This document shows, piece by piece, positions 17,221 to 25,721 of a DNA stretch of 64,000 nt. The position numbers and the translations under genes are program-made. The notes under the pieces are model-generated. The model did no database searches and was not told where the DNA came from. It worked only from the letters and a program-made list of their open reading frames with translations. Positions within the stretch are counted from its first letter, which is position 1; each line of letters starts with the position of its first letter. Origin of the DNA: Thalassobacillus sp043497085 (GTDB lineage Bacteria > Bacillota > Bacilli > Bacillales > Halobacillaceae); the NCBI GenBank assembly GCA_043497085.1, contig JBIEKI010000003.1, one strand, 5' to 3'.

Positions 17221-18174
17221 TTAAAGTTCTTCCTGTCTCATCAATAAACGCTTGTAAAGTATCGTACATATAGTCAGAATAACGAAAATGACGACAGCAA
17301 TCGCTGCACCCATCCCTAAATCAAAAGCACCGAAGGATAATTTATAAGCCTGTACGATCAATGTCTGGGTAGCGTCCACTGGCCCGCCATGAGTCATCGG
17401 CCAGATGACACCGAATGAATTGAACGTCCAAATCCCTGACATAGTGGTAGCTACCAGAATGATCGGCTTCATCATCGGAAGCGTGATACGTGTAAACTTT
17501 TGAAATTTATTCGCTCCATCCATGCTCGCCGATTCATGCAATTCGACTGGAATGGATTGAAGGCCTGCTAAGAACATCATGGCTAAAAACGGAATGCCTA
17601 ACCACATATCTGTAATGGCCGTAGCAATGAAAGCCGACATTTTATTGCCAAGAAAAACATAAGGTTCCTGCAGAATATTCACCTGCATTAAGATATAATT
17701 CAACATTCCGAACTGGCCATCAAAAATCCAGCGCCAAGTCACGGCAGCAACTACCATCGGGGTAACCCAAGGAATCATTAGCAAGATCAAATATAAACGC
17801 TTAAAAGCAATATCTCTCGCAAGTAATAAAGCGATTCCCAAAGCAGCTGCCGTTTTGCCGCCAACCGATAAAGCTGTCCATAACCCCGTTCTTCCTACCG
17901 TCTCCCAAAAGGACATGGAAGTGAACAAGGTGGCATAATTCTCTAACCCAATAAATTGAACACCCAGGTCCGGGCGGGTCATAATGTTTTGAGTTAATGA
18001 AATATACAATATCCTTCCTATCGGATACGCTACCATTATAAGCAGGAATAAAATTAATGGCAGCAAATAAAAGAAAGGTGATTTTTCAGGGGAAAAATAA
18101 ACACGCAAGCTTTTCTTTTTCTTGGTCCTCATATTCGACTCACTTGTTTTCGTATAAGAAGTTATTGTGAACAC
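17221..18174 (-). CDS. ABC sugar transporter permease (MalF/UgpA type)
   Basis: 317-residue CUT1 permease. A basic N-terminus (MRTKKKKSLRVYF) precedes about six TM segments. The EAA loop reads LHESASMDGANKFQKFTRIT, followed by LPMMKPIILVA. The GTG at 18174 is uncertain because its Shine-Dalgarno region (GGAAAGG) is very close; ATG at residue 15 is an alternative. It pairs with the downstream MalG-type permease in an importer for an unknown oligosaccharide or glycoside. Confidence 0.88.
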   Translation of the reverse strand: MFTITSYTKTSESNMRTKKKKSLRVYFSPEKSPFFYLLPLILFLLIMVAYPIGRILYISLTQNIMTRPDLGVQFIGLENYATLFTSMSFWETVGRTGLWTALSVGGKTAAALGIALLLARDIAFKRLYLILLMIPWVTPMVVAAVTWRWIFDGQFGMLNYILMQVNILQEPYVFLGNKMSAFIATAITDMWLGIPFLAMMFLAGLQSIPVELHESASMDGANKFQKFTRITLPMMKPIILVATTMSGIWTFNSFGVIWPMTHGGPVDATQTLIVQAYKLSFGAFDLGMGAAIAVVIFVILTICTILYKRLLMRQEEL

Positions 18175-18226
18175 CCCTTTCCTGGCGTAAATAAAGGAGG
18201 CAGTTTACTACCTCCTCTATTACAAA

Positions 18227-19477
18227 TTATTTAGGTGCGAGCTCTTTCTCTTCAATTTCTTTTACAGCATCATCCAAGACAGTTTTCGGGTCTTCCCCAT
18301 CCAACGCCCTTTGGACAGCAGTTGTGATAACTTCCTGGAAGGGTTCCCATACGGCTGGCATTGGCTGCGGCTCGCCGTATTCGATCATGTCTACAAAGGT
18401 AGAGAAGTATGGATCCTCTTTAAAGAATGGATCATTCGCTTCTTCAGTTAATACCGGTAAAGAACCGTTGCTTTTATCAAACTTCTTCTGTTCTTCTAGA
18501 GAAGTCATAAATTCAATGAACTTCCATGATTCTTCTGGGTGCTCCGTTTTAGCTGACACATAAATGGAATCCGAAACTAAAACATTGGCCATCTTCTCCC
18601 CTTTTGGAAGCGGAGCGGATGCATAAGGCGTATCTTCATTATCCGGGTCCACGCCCATCAAAGCTTTACCCCATGGACCGATAACATACATAGCAATCTT
18701 TCCTTCTTTGAATAACACAGGCAACAATTCACGATTGTACTCGACAGGATTAGGCACCACTTCATGTTTCGTATAAAGGTCAGCGTAATATTCCAATGCT
18801 TCTACCGCTTCTGGAGAATTGAGTGTTACATTTCCAGCTTCATCGAAAACTTGTCCACCGTTTTGTAATAAATAGTTGAAGTACTGGGTAGTAGTAGATA
18901 CATGGGCCGCTCCAGAAATAGCAAAACCATACATGCCTTCATTTTCTTCTTGTACCTTTGTCGCTGTTTCAACCAGTTCTTCCCATGTAGTAGGTGGTTC
19001 TTCGATCAAATCGGTGCGATAGATAAGTGAACGAGCAGAAAATGCACGAGGAATACCGTATATTTCATCTTTATACTGAGAAGACTTTTGCAAGGCTTCT
19101 GGATATTCTTTAATTTTTTCTGAGGCCATATCTGTTAGAGGCAGTAAAGCTTCCATATCCGCAAATGCTGTCATCCAACGGCTTCCCCCAGCAAAAATAT
19201 CTGGTGAAGAGTTGCCATTAAAGCCAGTGACCAGCTTCTGATAAGCGTTGTCCCATCCGACGGCTTCCAGTTTCACTTTGATATCCGGATTTTCTTCTTC
19301 GAACCTTTTAATAATCCCCTCTACTCTCTCCCTGGTAGCTGGGTCATCAGCACCAGGCTTCAGGTAAGTGATCTCCACTGGACCGTCATCCCCACCAGTT
19401 TCTCCTTCCGACTGACCAGAACATGCTGCTAATATTAAGGCGATACCAAGCATTAACGTCGTCAATAGTTTTTTCAC
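18227..19477 (-). CDS. Sugar ABC transporter substrate-binding lipoprotein
   Basis: 416-residue extracellular family 1 solute-binding protein. The lipoprotein signal peptide MKKLLTTLMLGIALILAACS has its lipobox cysteine at residue 19, so the mature protein is anchored to the outer face of the membrane. YLKPGADDPATRERVEGII and the C-terminal helices fit CUT1 binding proteins. The start is GTG, 10 nt after AAAGGAG. It is the first gene of the sugar operon, and a cre-like site lies 44 bp upstream. Confidence 0.92.
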   Translation of the reverse strand: MKKLLTTLMLGIALILAACSGQSEGETGGDDGPVEITYLKPGADDPATRERVEGIIKRFEEENPDIKVKLEAVGWDNAYQKLVTGFNGNSSPDIFAGGSRWMTAFADMEALLPLTDMASEKIKEYPEALQKSSQYKDEIYGIPRAFSARSLIYRTDLIEEPPTTWEELVETATKVQEENEGMYGFAISGAAHVSTTTQYFNYLLQNGGQVFDEAGNVTLNSPEAVEALEYYADLYTKHEVVPNPVEYNRELLPVLFKEGKIAMYVIGPWGKALMGVDPDNEDTPYASAPLPKGEKMANVLVSDSIYVSAKTEHPEESWKFIEFMTSLEEQKKFDKSNGSLPVLTEEANDPFFKEDPYFSTFVDMIEYGEPQPMPAVWEPFQEVITTAVQRALDGEDPKTVLDDAVKEIEEKELAPK

Positions 19478-19520
19478 CTTTTGCCATCTCCTTTGTAATG
19501 TAATGATCTACCCCCAAGTT

Positions 19521-19534
19521 TGTATGCGCTTACA
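19521..19534. promoter_or_regulatory. Putative CcpA cre site before the sugar operon
   Basis: TGTATGCGCTTACA (minus strand TGTAAGCGCATACA) differs at one position from the cre consensus TGWAARCGYTWNCW and is extended to TTGTA/TACAA arms. It overlaps the stop codon of the ROK repressor and lies 44 bp before the binding-protein start, consistent with catabolite repression of the operon. Confidence 0.65.
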
Positions 19535-20729
19535 ACGGTACTTCAAAAATTTCCTCTAAAGCTATAGAAGCGGCTCCTTTCAGTTGAAAATCACCTCCCA
19601 ATGTGGTCGCTTGTATTTCTAAACCATCCGTGAAGATATCAAATGCAAGCCCCTTCACCTTTTCTTGTACTCGATTGATAAAGTAAGAATCTTTAGTAAT
19701 AGAACCCCAGCCGATTAAAATTACTTCTGGGTTGAATAGATTCACTAAAGTTACGATACCATTCGCCATATATTCAATAGGTTCTTCCACAATACGCAGG
19801 GCCAGTTCATCCTTATTTTTAAGCGCTTTCAAAAATTCCTCTTGCGTAATGTCATCAACTGTTTTATTTCTCTCAAGCATCATTGTCGGGATTCCTTTTT
19901 CAAAATGTGTTGATAGACTTGCTTGAATAGCAGGCCAGCTTACATAATTTTCTAAGCAGCCTCTATTACCGCATTCACATAGGATGCCATTTTTATCGAT
20001 GGTAATATGGCCGAACTCGCCAGCCCCTCCTTGTGAACCCCTGAATATTTTATCTTCAAAAACAATCCCAGAACCTATCCCGTCACCCATCTGAATATAA
20101 ATCAAATTTTCCTTACTACCATAGTGGCCATATTTATTTTCTGCCAGAGCTATAGCGTTGGCATCGTTATCAATCCATGCTCTTAACCCAAATCGTGCTT
20201 CTACCATTTCTTTTAAGGGAAGATTGTCTAAATGCAATTTAGCATTATTACGAATAATTCCTTTCTTAGCGTCTACGATACCTGGGGTAATGATAGAAAT
20301 GCCAAGACATACGGATAAATCTTCGCAAGAATCAATATAATCTTCAATTCGATCCAGCATATAGCCAATCGCATCACTATGATTCTGATAATCTCCTGAA
20401 TAAACTTTTTTGTCTTTCACTTCTGCTTCCATGTTCAGTTTCCCGATCACAACATTAGAATTAGTAATCGAGACACCGAGGATGTATTTACTATCTGGAG
20501 CAAATTGAACATATACTGGCTTTCTGCCACCGCTTGATTCTCCAACCCCTCCAACCGTTACTATTCCTTCTTTAAGTAGTTCATTTACAGCAGAAGTAAC
20601 TGTCGTCGGGCTTAACTTTGTTTGCTTCGCTATTTCGCTTCTGGACACAGGTCCATGTTCCCTAATAGTTTTAAGGATGATATATTGGTTGATTTCTTGC
20701 ATTAGCTTCAAACCGCCAGTTTTTTTCAT
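19530..20729 (-). CDS. ROK family transcriptional repressor (NagC/XylR type)
   Basis: 399-residue repressor. An N-terminal winged HTH (about 10-75: LKTIREHGPVSRSEIAKQTK, then LSPTTVTSAVNELL) is fused to a ROK domain (YILGVSITNSNVVIG, GDGIGSGIVFE, GEFGHITIDKNGILCECGNR and GCLENYVSW zinc site). The ATG follows AGGAGGGG. It lies directly upstream of the sugar importer gene in the same direction and so probably controls that operon and perhaps itself, with the imported sugar or a derivative as inducer (inference). Confidence 0.88.
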   Translation of the reverse strand: MKKTGGLKLMQEINQYIILKTIREHGPVSRSEIAKQTKLSPTTVTSAVNELLKEGIVTVGGVGESSGGRKPVYVQFAPDSKYILGVSITNSNVVIGKLNMEAEVKDKKVYSGDYQNHSDAIGYMLDRIEDYIDSCEDLSVCLGISIITPGIVDAKKGIIRNNAKLHLDNLPLKEMVEARFGLRAWIDNDANAIALAENKYGHYGSKENLIYIQMGDGIGSGIVFEDKIFRGSQGGAGEFGHITIDKNGILCECGNRGCLENYVSWPAIQASLSTHFEKGIPTMMLERNKTVDDITQEEFLKALKNKDELALRIVEEPIEYMANGIVTLVNLFNPEVILIGWGSITKDSYFINRVQEKVKGLAFDIFTDGLEIQATTLGGDFQLKGAASIALEEIFEVPL

Positions 20730-20790
20730 CGTCCCCTCCTATCCTCCCTTTTTGCTTGAACGAACTTACTTTTTCCAGTGACTTTATTAA

Positions 20791-20809
20791 GTTATGGTTT
20801 TACTATAAC
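20791..20809. promoter_or_regulatory. Dyad over the -10 region of the ROK repressor gene
   Basis: GTTAT-N9-ATAAC overlaps a minus-strand TATAGT that resembles a -10 box, about 60 bp upstream of the repressor ATG. It could be the ROK operator for autorepression. The matching -35 is weak, and no second copy was found near the downstream operon. Confidence 0.35.
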
Positions 20810-21107
20810 ACTTCTCTTTTTAAAAATAAATGAATTTTTTGAATTTTTAAATAGAAAATAATAGAAACCTATATTGTACATTCCCAGGAGAACCAGGAAA
20901 CTTTCTTTATCGCCTCATAGACGGACTAAATTATTTTACGTACGCAATATTTTTTGAGCAATTTTTGGCAGAATCTGGGGGGGCGTGTGGGTCGCATAAA
21001 TAATCCTTGTACAAATAATCGTCTGTATGGGTAGATACAGAAGAATTTTTCCAGCTAAAGAATATAAGAAAACAATAGCACAAGAACAAAATAAAAATTA
21101 ACCTTAA
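20810..21107. other. AT-rich intergenic stretch without a gene
   Basis: About 300 bp between the ROK repressor and the 35-residue protein unit. Frames on both strands are short. A G-run (GGGGGGGCG) near 20977 is the only notable feature. Confidence 0.4.
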
Positions 21108-21140
21108 AAATCCCTCACCAAATGCTTTGATGAGGGATTT
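21108..21140 (-). terminator. Terminator of the 35-residue protein gene
   Basis: Perfect 10-bp stem AAATCCCTCA/TGAGGGATTT followed on the minus strand by TTTTTAAGG, 47 bp after the stop codon at 21187. Confidence 0.75.
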
Positions 21141-21186
21141 CCTGTCTATTTATAGAGGTATCATATCGGTTATAATCTATTATTTT

Positions 21187-21294
21187 CTAAGATAAAAACA
21201 GTTGATCCATGAGAACAAGAAAGCCGCCAAGGTAACCAATGATAGCAACAATTGTTAAAAATACTATCCCTAATACTCTAAAGATGCGCTCCAT
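21187..21294 (-). CDS. 35-residue membrane microprotein
   Basis: Small minus-strand gene with its own promoter, ribosome site (AGAAGGGAG, 8 nt before ATG) and terminator. The peptide begins MERIFRVLG and has one hydrophobic helix (IVFLTIVAIIGYLGGFLVLM) with a short DQLFLS tail, so it is probably inserted in the membrane. It lies upstream of and in the same direction as the ROK repressor but is separated from it by a terminator. No family recognised; complete expression signals make it credible. Confidence 0.6.
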   Translation of the reverse strand: MERIFRVLGIVFLTIVAIIGYLGGFLVLMDQLFLS

Positions 21295-21337
21295 TCTGCT
21301 TGACTCCCTTCTATTAATCTAATGTAACTTAAACGTC

Positions 21338-21367
21338 ATATTAGTAATATTTCCGCAATAATGTCAA
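21338..21367 (-). promoter_or_regulatory. SigmaA promoter of the 35-residue protein gene
   Basis: On the minus strand TTGACA (21367-21362), an 18-bp spacer and TAATAT (21343-21338), about 45 bp before the ATG. Confidence 0.7.
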
Positions 21368-21397
21368 GTTAAACACATTCTTCTTTGCTCAGAATAA

Positions 21398-21434
21398 AAC
21401 CCCGGGACATCCATAAAATGGATGTCCCGGGGTT
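21398..21434. repeat. Palindromic repeat element, copy 1 (GGGACATCCA family)
   Basis: Perfect 17-bp arms, AACCCCGGGACATCCAT and its complement, with a 3-nt loop. The core is repeated at 37599-37639 and in decayed form at 48755-48796. It can act as a terminator for leftover PTS-operon transcription. Confidence 0.8.
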
Positions 21435-21526
21435 AATATCTATGTCTCTAGTACATCACCTAATTCTTTTAAAGAGTACCAGTGCTCAACGAGGATGATA
21501 AAAATTTCCACGATGGAAAAAAGGAA

Positions 21527-21555
21527 AAGCGAGCAGACATCTAATCTGCTCGCTT
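21527..21555 (-). terminator. Terminator of the PTS gene
   Basis: Perfect 11-bp stem AAGCGAGCAGA/TCTGCTCGCTT immediately after the PTS stop codon; on the minus strand TTTTCCTTTTTT follows. Confidence 0.85.
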
Positions 21556-21560
21556 ACTCT

Positions 21561-23522
21561 TTATCGTATTGTTTCCAACAACTTATATGCTTCTTCCCTC
21601 GTCTTCACATTCAGCAACTCTTCCCTAAACTTCTCATCCATCAATCGACGGGACAGCATTTGCAGGATCTTCAAATGGTCGTCGCCCTGGCGTTCTTTTG
21701 GTACAGCGATCATGAAGATGAGTTTAGCATCGGTTCCATCCATGCTGTTCCAATCAACACCATCACGTTTAATACCAAAAACGACGGCTGGCTTTTTGAC
21801 GACAGATGATTTTCCATGAGGAATAGCTATGTTCATGCCAAGTCCAGTGCTGCTTTCCTGTTCACGATCCAAAATCGCTTGTTTGAAATCTGCTTGTGAA
21901 TCGAGTACATCTTGTGCATTCAACGTACCAATCAATTCATCAATAACGTCATCACGAGTCGTTCCTGCCAAATCGATATTGATCAATTCAGGTGTGGTGA
22001 TATCCGTCAGTTTGGTGATTTCTTTTGGCTGTTCCAATTTTTCCGTTCCAGCCGTAGGACCGCCAGTTGCAGTACCAGCCTCTACCGGCTCGTCAGCAGC
22101 AGTTGCTTCCCCGGCTGGTACGCCTGCTGCAGCCACGTCTTTTTTCAGGAAGTTGACCATGAACGCAGTGACAACAACCCCAACAGCAATTGCAACAAAA
22201 AACATTAACACATTATCAACTGCACCTAGTACCGCTACGATTGGTCCACCGTGAGCTACACGGTCACCTACACTGCTTAACATCGCGATAACCGACCCTG
22301 TCATCGAACCGACAACAATACTCGGAATAACGCGGAGCGGATCCTGGGCCGCGAATGGAATTGCGCCTTCTGTGATACCGAATAATCCCATCGTGAACGA
22401 TGCTTTACCAGTTTCACGCTCGGCCTGCTGATATTTCTTTTTGTTGATAAATGTCGCAAGTCCCATGCCAATCGGCGGGATAGCGATAGCGGCAGCGATC
22501 GGTCCCATGATCTCGTAGTTTCCTTCTCCAATCATGGCAGCCCCGAATAAGAAGGCAACCTTGTTAAACGGACCACCCATATCGACTGCAATCATAGCCC
22601 CAAGAATCATGGCCAATACGATCGAACTTGTACCTTGCATGCCTTCGAGCCAAGCGGTAAGTCCTTCGAATATACTTGCAACTGGAGCACCAATAACAAA
22701 GATAAATAACAACCCGACTGTCAATGACCCTAATATTGGAATAAAAATGATTGGCATGACCGGCTGGACAGCCTGTGGCACTTTAATTTTCTTGATAGCC
22801 AATACAACATACCCAGCAAGGAAACCAGCAATGATACCACCAATGAACCCTGCTCCTGCTTCACTTCCATAAAAGCTTCCGTCAGCGGCAATATAACCAC
22901 CGATAATACCTGGCGCCAGACCTGGCCGATCCGCGATACTATAGGCAATAAATCCAGCTAGAATCGGTACCATGAAGGTGAATGACGCGCCGCCTAACGC
23001 TTCAATCTGTTTCCAGAAGGAATCCTCTGGAATCTTAAGGCCTCCAGGTGTCTGCTCGCCTCCAAGTGCTAAAGCAAGCGCTATCAAAAGCCCCCCGACA
23101 ACGATGAACGGAATCATATACGATACACCATTCATCAAGTGGCGGTAAATTGGATTTTCTTTTTCCTTCTTTTGTTTCTTCACATCCGCTGCAGAAGCCA
23201 TCCCTGCCTTGTAAACGGATACATTTCCTTCCTGAATACGTTGAATCAACGTTTTTGGATCACGAATCCCTTCCTGGACCCCTACGACAACGAGCTTTTT
23301 CCCGATAAAACGTTCTTTGGAAACTTCTTTGTCACTGGCAATGATGATGCCGTCTGCTTCCTCGATATCTTTATCAGTCAGCGCGTTCTCGACACCGATG
23401 GAACCCTGTGTCTCAACTTTGATATCAACGCCCATTTCTTCTCCTGCTTTTTGCAAGTTTTCAGCAGCCATATAAGTATGAGCGATTCCAACTGGACACG
23501 CGGTTACAGCTAGTATTTTCAT
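21561..23522 (-). CDS. PTS fructose/mannose-type transporter, fused EIIB-EIIC-EIIA
   Basis: 653-residue membrane phosphotransferase permease of the fructose family that imports and phosphorylates its sugar using PEP via HPr. N-terminal EIIB domain with phosphocysteine in TACPVGIAHTYMA, then EIIC (about 125-470, roughly ten TM segments, FITEGAIPFAAQDPLRVIPS-like GITEGAIPF), an Ala/Gly/Glu-rich linker, and C-terminal EIIA with phosphohistidine in GMNIAIPHGKS. The ATG at 23522 follows GGGGTGG; the frame also offers GTG at 23537. The regulator gene upstream suggests a fructose or mannose system; no 1-phosphofructokinase or mannose-6-phosphate isomerase gene is adjacent. Confidence 0.9.
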   Translation of the reverse strand: MKILAVTACPVGIAHTYMAAENLQKAGEEMGVDIKVETQGSIGVENALTDKDIEEADGIIIASDKEVSKERFIGKKLVVVGVQEGIRDPKTLIQRIQEGNVSVYKAGMASAADVKKQKKEKENPIYRHLMNGVSYMIPFIVVGGLLIALALALGGEQTPGGLKIPEDSFWKQIEALGGASFTFMVPILAGFIAYSIADRPGLAPGIIGGYIAADGSFYGSEAGAGFIGGIIAGFLAGYVVLAIKKIKVPQAVQPVMPIIFIPILGSLTVGLLFIFVIGAPVASIFEGLTAWLEGMQGTSSIVLAMILGAMIAVDMGGPFNKVAFLFGAAMIGEGNYEIMGPIAAAIAIPPIGMGLATFINKKKYQQAERETGKASFTMGLFGITEGAIPFAAQDPLRVIPSIVVGSMTGSVIAMLSSVGDRVAHGGPIVAVLGAVDNVLMFFVAIAVGVVVTAFMVNFLKKDVAAAGVPAGEATAADEPVEAGTATGGPTAGTEKLEQPKEITKLTDITTPELINIDLAGTTRDDVIDELIGTLNAQDVLDSQADFKQAILDREQESSTGLGMNIAIPHGKSSVVKKPAVVFGIKRDGVDWNSMDGTDAKLIFMIAVPKERQGDDHLKILQMLSRRLMDEKFREELLNVKTREEAYKLLETIR

Positions 23523-23582
23523 ATGTTTCCACCCCACTCTTTTTATTTGTAACCTTATGATACGACATTTTTAGCCATAAAA

Positions 23583-23624
23583 AATAATTCATTTTTACCG
23601 GAGCTACGGTAAAAATGAATTATT
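23583..23624 (-). terminator. Long perfect hairpin between PTS regulator and PTS gene
   Basis: An 18-bp perfect inverted repeat (AATAATTCATTTTTACCG and complement) with a 6-nt loop starts inside the last codons of the regulator gene and is followed by TTTTTTATGG on the minus strand. It should uncouple regulator and transporter transcription. Confidence 0.8.
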
Positions 23625-25545
23625 GATCGAGCAGCCATATGACTTCCGCGGCATCTCCTGCTCCTGTCAACTTATGGACTAATTCAGGGTTTTCACTAAT
23701 AGTTGATATCGCCTGGATAAGCGATTTCGTCATCGCCTGGTCTACTTTTGCAATCGCCAAAAGAAACACAACCGACACCTGTTCCCTACCCCATTCTAAC
23801 GGTTTTCGCAGAACAGCGATAGCAACGGTGGATCGATGCACTTCTTCAGAATGGGCATGGGGAATGGCGATGCCGCCACCGATGGATGTCGCCGAAGAAC
23901 GCTCTCTGGCTAACGCGCTATGCGGGAAAACCGAGGTTACCCTTCCTTGTTCCATCAAACCATTGGCAAGGAGTTCGACAACTTCAAACCGGTGCTCCTG
24001 CTCGACTCCAAGATAAATGAATTTTTCATCAAGCAGCTCGACGAGCACGTCCATTGCCTGGGCATCCTGTATGTCATTTTCCATTGATTGTAAAAATTCA
24101 TCCAGACGTTTTTTATCTTGAACTTCTAACAACGGGGAAACAACAAGGTTGGGAGCATTGCCTTCCGGAAGCGGCTTGGTAGAGATAATTAAATCAACCG
24201 AATGCTCCTGCAGCGTTTCATCCACCTGCCATTCCCCTACAGCAGCTACTACATCAAAGCCTGTATAAGACTGTTCAAGTTTTGCCTGCAGCAAGTGGGA
24301 CATGCCGACACCAAGATCACAAACGATCAGCACTTTTTTCGCTTGATTCCGTTTTTTATGCAGCCTTTCGACGGCTGCCTGGAAATGAAGTACCAGGTAA
24401 GCCGCTTCTTCTTCCGGAAAAGTAAGATTATATTCGGTTTCTACCTCTTCAAGCGCAAGCATGACCATACTGAACATGTAGGGATACTTTTTCTTAATTT
24501 CACTAAGCAGCGGATTTTGGATCGTGAACCCAAACCGGATTCGGCTGATCGTCGGTTCCATATGAGTATGAAGCCCAGCCATTAACGTCTGATCGGCAGA
24601 AAAATCAACCAGCGTAAGCTTCTGTAATTTTGATGTCAATGCATCAACGATTTCCGTTACCCCGGATCCCTTTTCTTGTTTGAATGGATGGTGGGTTCCT
24701 TTGCTGCTTAATAAATGTAACGCAAAATACACCCGTTCTTCCTCTGGAAACTGCATCTTGAGAGTCCGTTCCAACCGCTTCAAAAACCAGGTCGCTATCC
24801 CGTATTCTTCTGTCTCTGCAACATCAGCTCCCTCGGCGCTTTCCAGCTGAATCGGCGCACGCTGGGCCGTGCGTTTGATCATGACTAAGGCATGAATCAG
24901 GAGACTTTCGAAATCTCCATTTCCCGTAAGTACGGAAAAATGGTGCTGCATTTCCTTGAGAAACTGACGGACGGTGTTCACCTCAAACGGAGGAAACAAG
25001 TTTATTATCTCCTTATTTTTCCCCTTACTAGAGGAGACAAGTTCCGGGAGACGAGCTAACGCATTCCGTTTCTGCAGCTCCCCGCCCTCGATGATATGAC
25101 CGAGGCGCTGTCTGGAGATCAACGCAAGGTCAAACCGTTCAAGCCAGCGGGCAATCAAGGCTAAATCATTTTTGATTACATTTTTATTGACGTAATACGT
25201 ATCAGCCAATTGCGTCAAGGTGACAGGCCGGTCATTGACCAGCAAATGGTAGGTTATTTCAAGCAGGCGGTCTTCGGAAGACTTTGTTTCCGAGCGGTAA
25301 AGCTGGTCAAACAACTGAGACTTCTCGTCTTGTTTAATAGATAAGCGGACGCCAAGTCCAGGCTTACGGATAAGTGAAGCGGCTGGATAGGCTTGCAAAA
25401 AATCCTCCACTGCTTTCATATCATTGCGCACGGTTTTTTCTGAACAATCAAGTTCAGCCGCAAGTTCCTTCACCTGCTTGTATCCGCCGGAGTGCAACGC
25501 TAAGATTCGTATCAATTCTTTTTGTCTATCGTTCATGCCAACCAC
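23620..25545 (-). CDS. PRD-containing PTS transcriptional activator (ManR/MtlR type)
   Basis: 641-residue BglG-family activator. Domain order: HTH (about 5-65; RILALHSGGYKQVKELAAEL, then DCSEKTVRNDMKAV), second Mga-like HTH, two PTS regulation domains (about 190-400), an EIIB-like domain (KVLIVCDLGVGMSHLLQAKL with a cysteine) and a C-terminal EIIA-fructose domain (GGGIAIPHAHSEEVH). Phosphorylation by HPr and by EIIB/EIIA sets activity according to sugar supply. The gene lies directly upstream of the PTS permease. GTG at 25545 or ATG at 25536 (MNDRQKEL) could be the start. Confidence 0.88.
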   Translation of the reverse strand: MVGMNDRQKELIRILALHSGGYKQVKELAAELDCSEKTVRNDMKAVEDFLQAYPAASLIRKPGLGVRLSIKQDEKSQLFDQLYRSETKSSEDRLLEITYHLLVNDRPVTLTQLADTYYVNKNVIKNDLALIARWLERFDLALISRQRLGHIIEGGELQKRNALARLPELVSSSKGKNKEIINLFPPFEVNTVRQFLKEMQHHFSVLTGNGDFESLLIHALVMIKRTAQRAPIQLESAEGADVAETEEYGIATWFLKRLERTLKMQFPEEERVYFALHLLSSKGTHHPFKQEKGSGVTEIVDALTSKLQKLTLVDFSADQTLMAGLHTHMEPTISRIRFGFTIQNPLLSEIKKKYPYMFSMVMLALEEVETEYNLTFPEEEAAYLVLHFQAAVERLHKKRNQAKKVLIVCDLGVGMSHLLQAKLEQSYTGFDVVAAVGEWQVDETLQEHSVDLIISTKPLPEGNAPNLVVSPLLEVQDKKRLDEFLQSMENDIQDAQAMDVLVELLDEKFIYLGVEQEHRFEVVELLANGLMEQGRVTSVFPHSALARERSSATSIGGGIAIPHAHSEEVHRSTVAIAVLRKPLEWGREQVSVVFLLAIAKVDQAMTKSLIQAISTISENPELVHKLTGAGDAAEVIWLLDQ

Positions 25546-25660
25546 CTGCTGCCTTCCTTTGAAATCATTTTCATTCTACCCCATAGCAAGGCAATCAACA
25601 AATGACAGTCTCTTCATCTATCAAAAAATGATCATTATCGTCATAAAAACAAATTTAAGT

Positions 25661-25689
25661 ATGACACTATATAACAAATGTGTTATACT
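25661..25689 (+). promoter_or_regulatory. ppsA promoter with overlapping dyad
   Basis: ATGACA (25661-25666), 17-bp spacer, TATACT (25684-25689). A perfect dyad TATAACA-AATG-TGTTATA (25670-25687) covers the spacer and -10 box, a position suited to a repressor that would switch off gluconeogenesis. The binding protein is unknown. Confidence 0.6.
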
Positions 25690-25721
25690 AAATTGCAAAT
25701 CCGATATGGAGGAGATAAAAA

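Noticed and set aside
21829..22254. Long plus-strand frame opposite the PTS gene
   Set aside because: Antisense shadow of a well-conserved PTS coding region, without a ribosome site; same for the frames opposite pullulanase, glpK, dhaK and the acylase.
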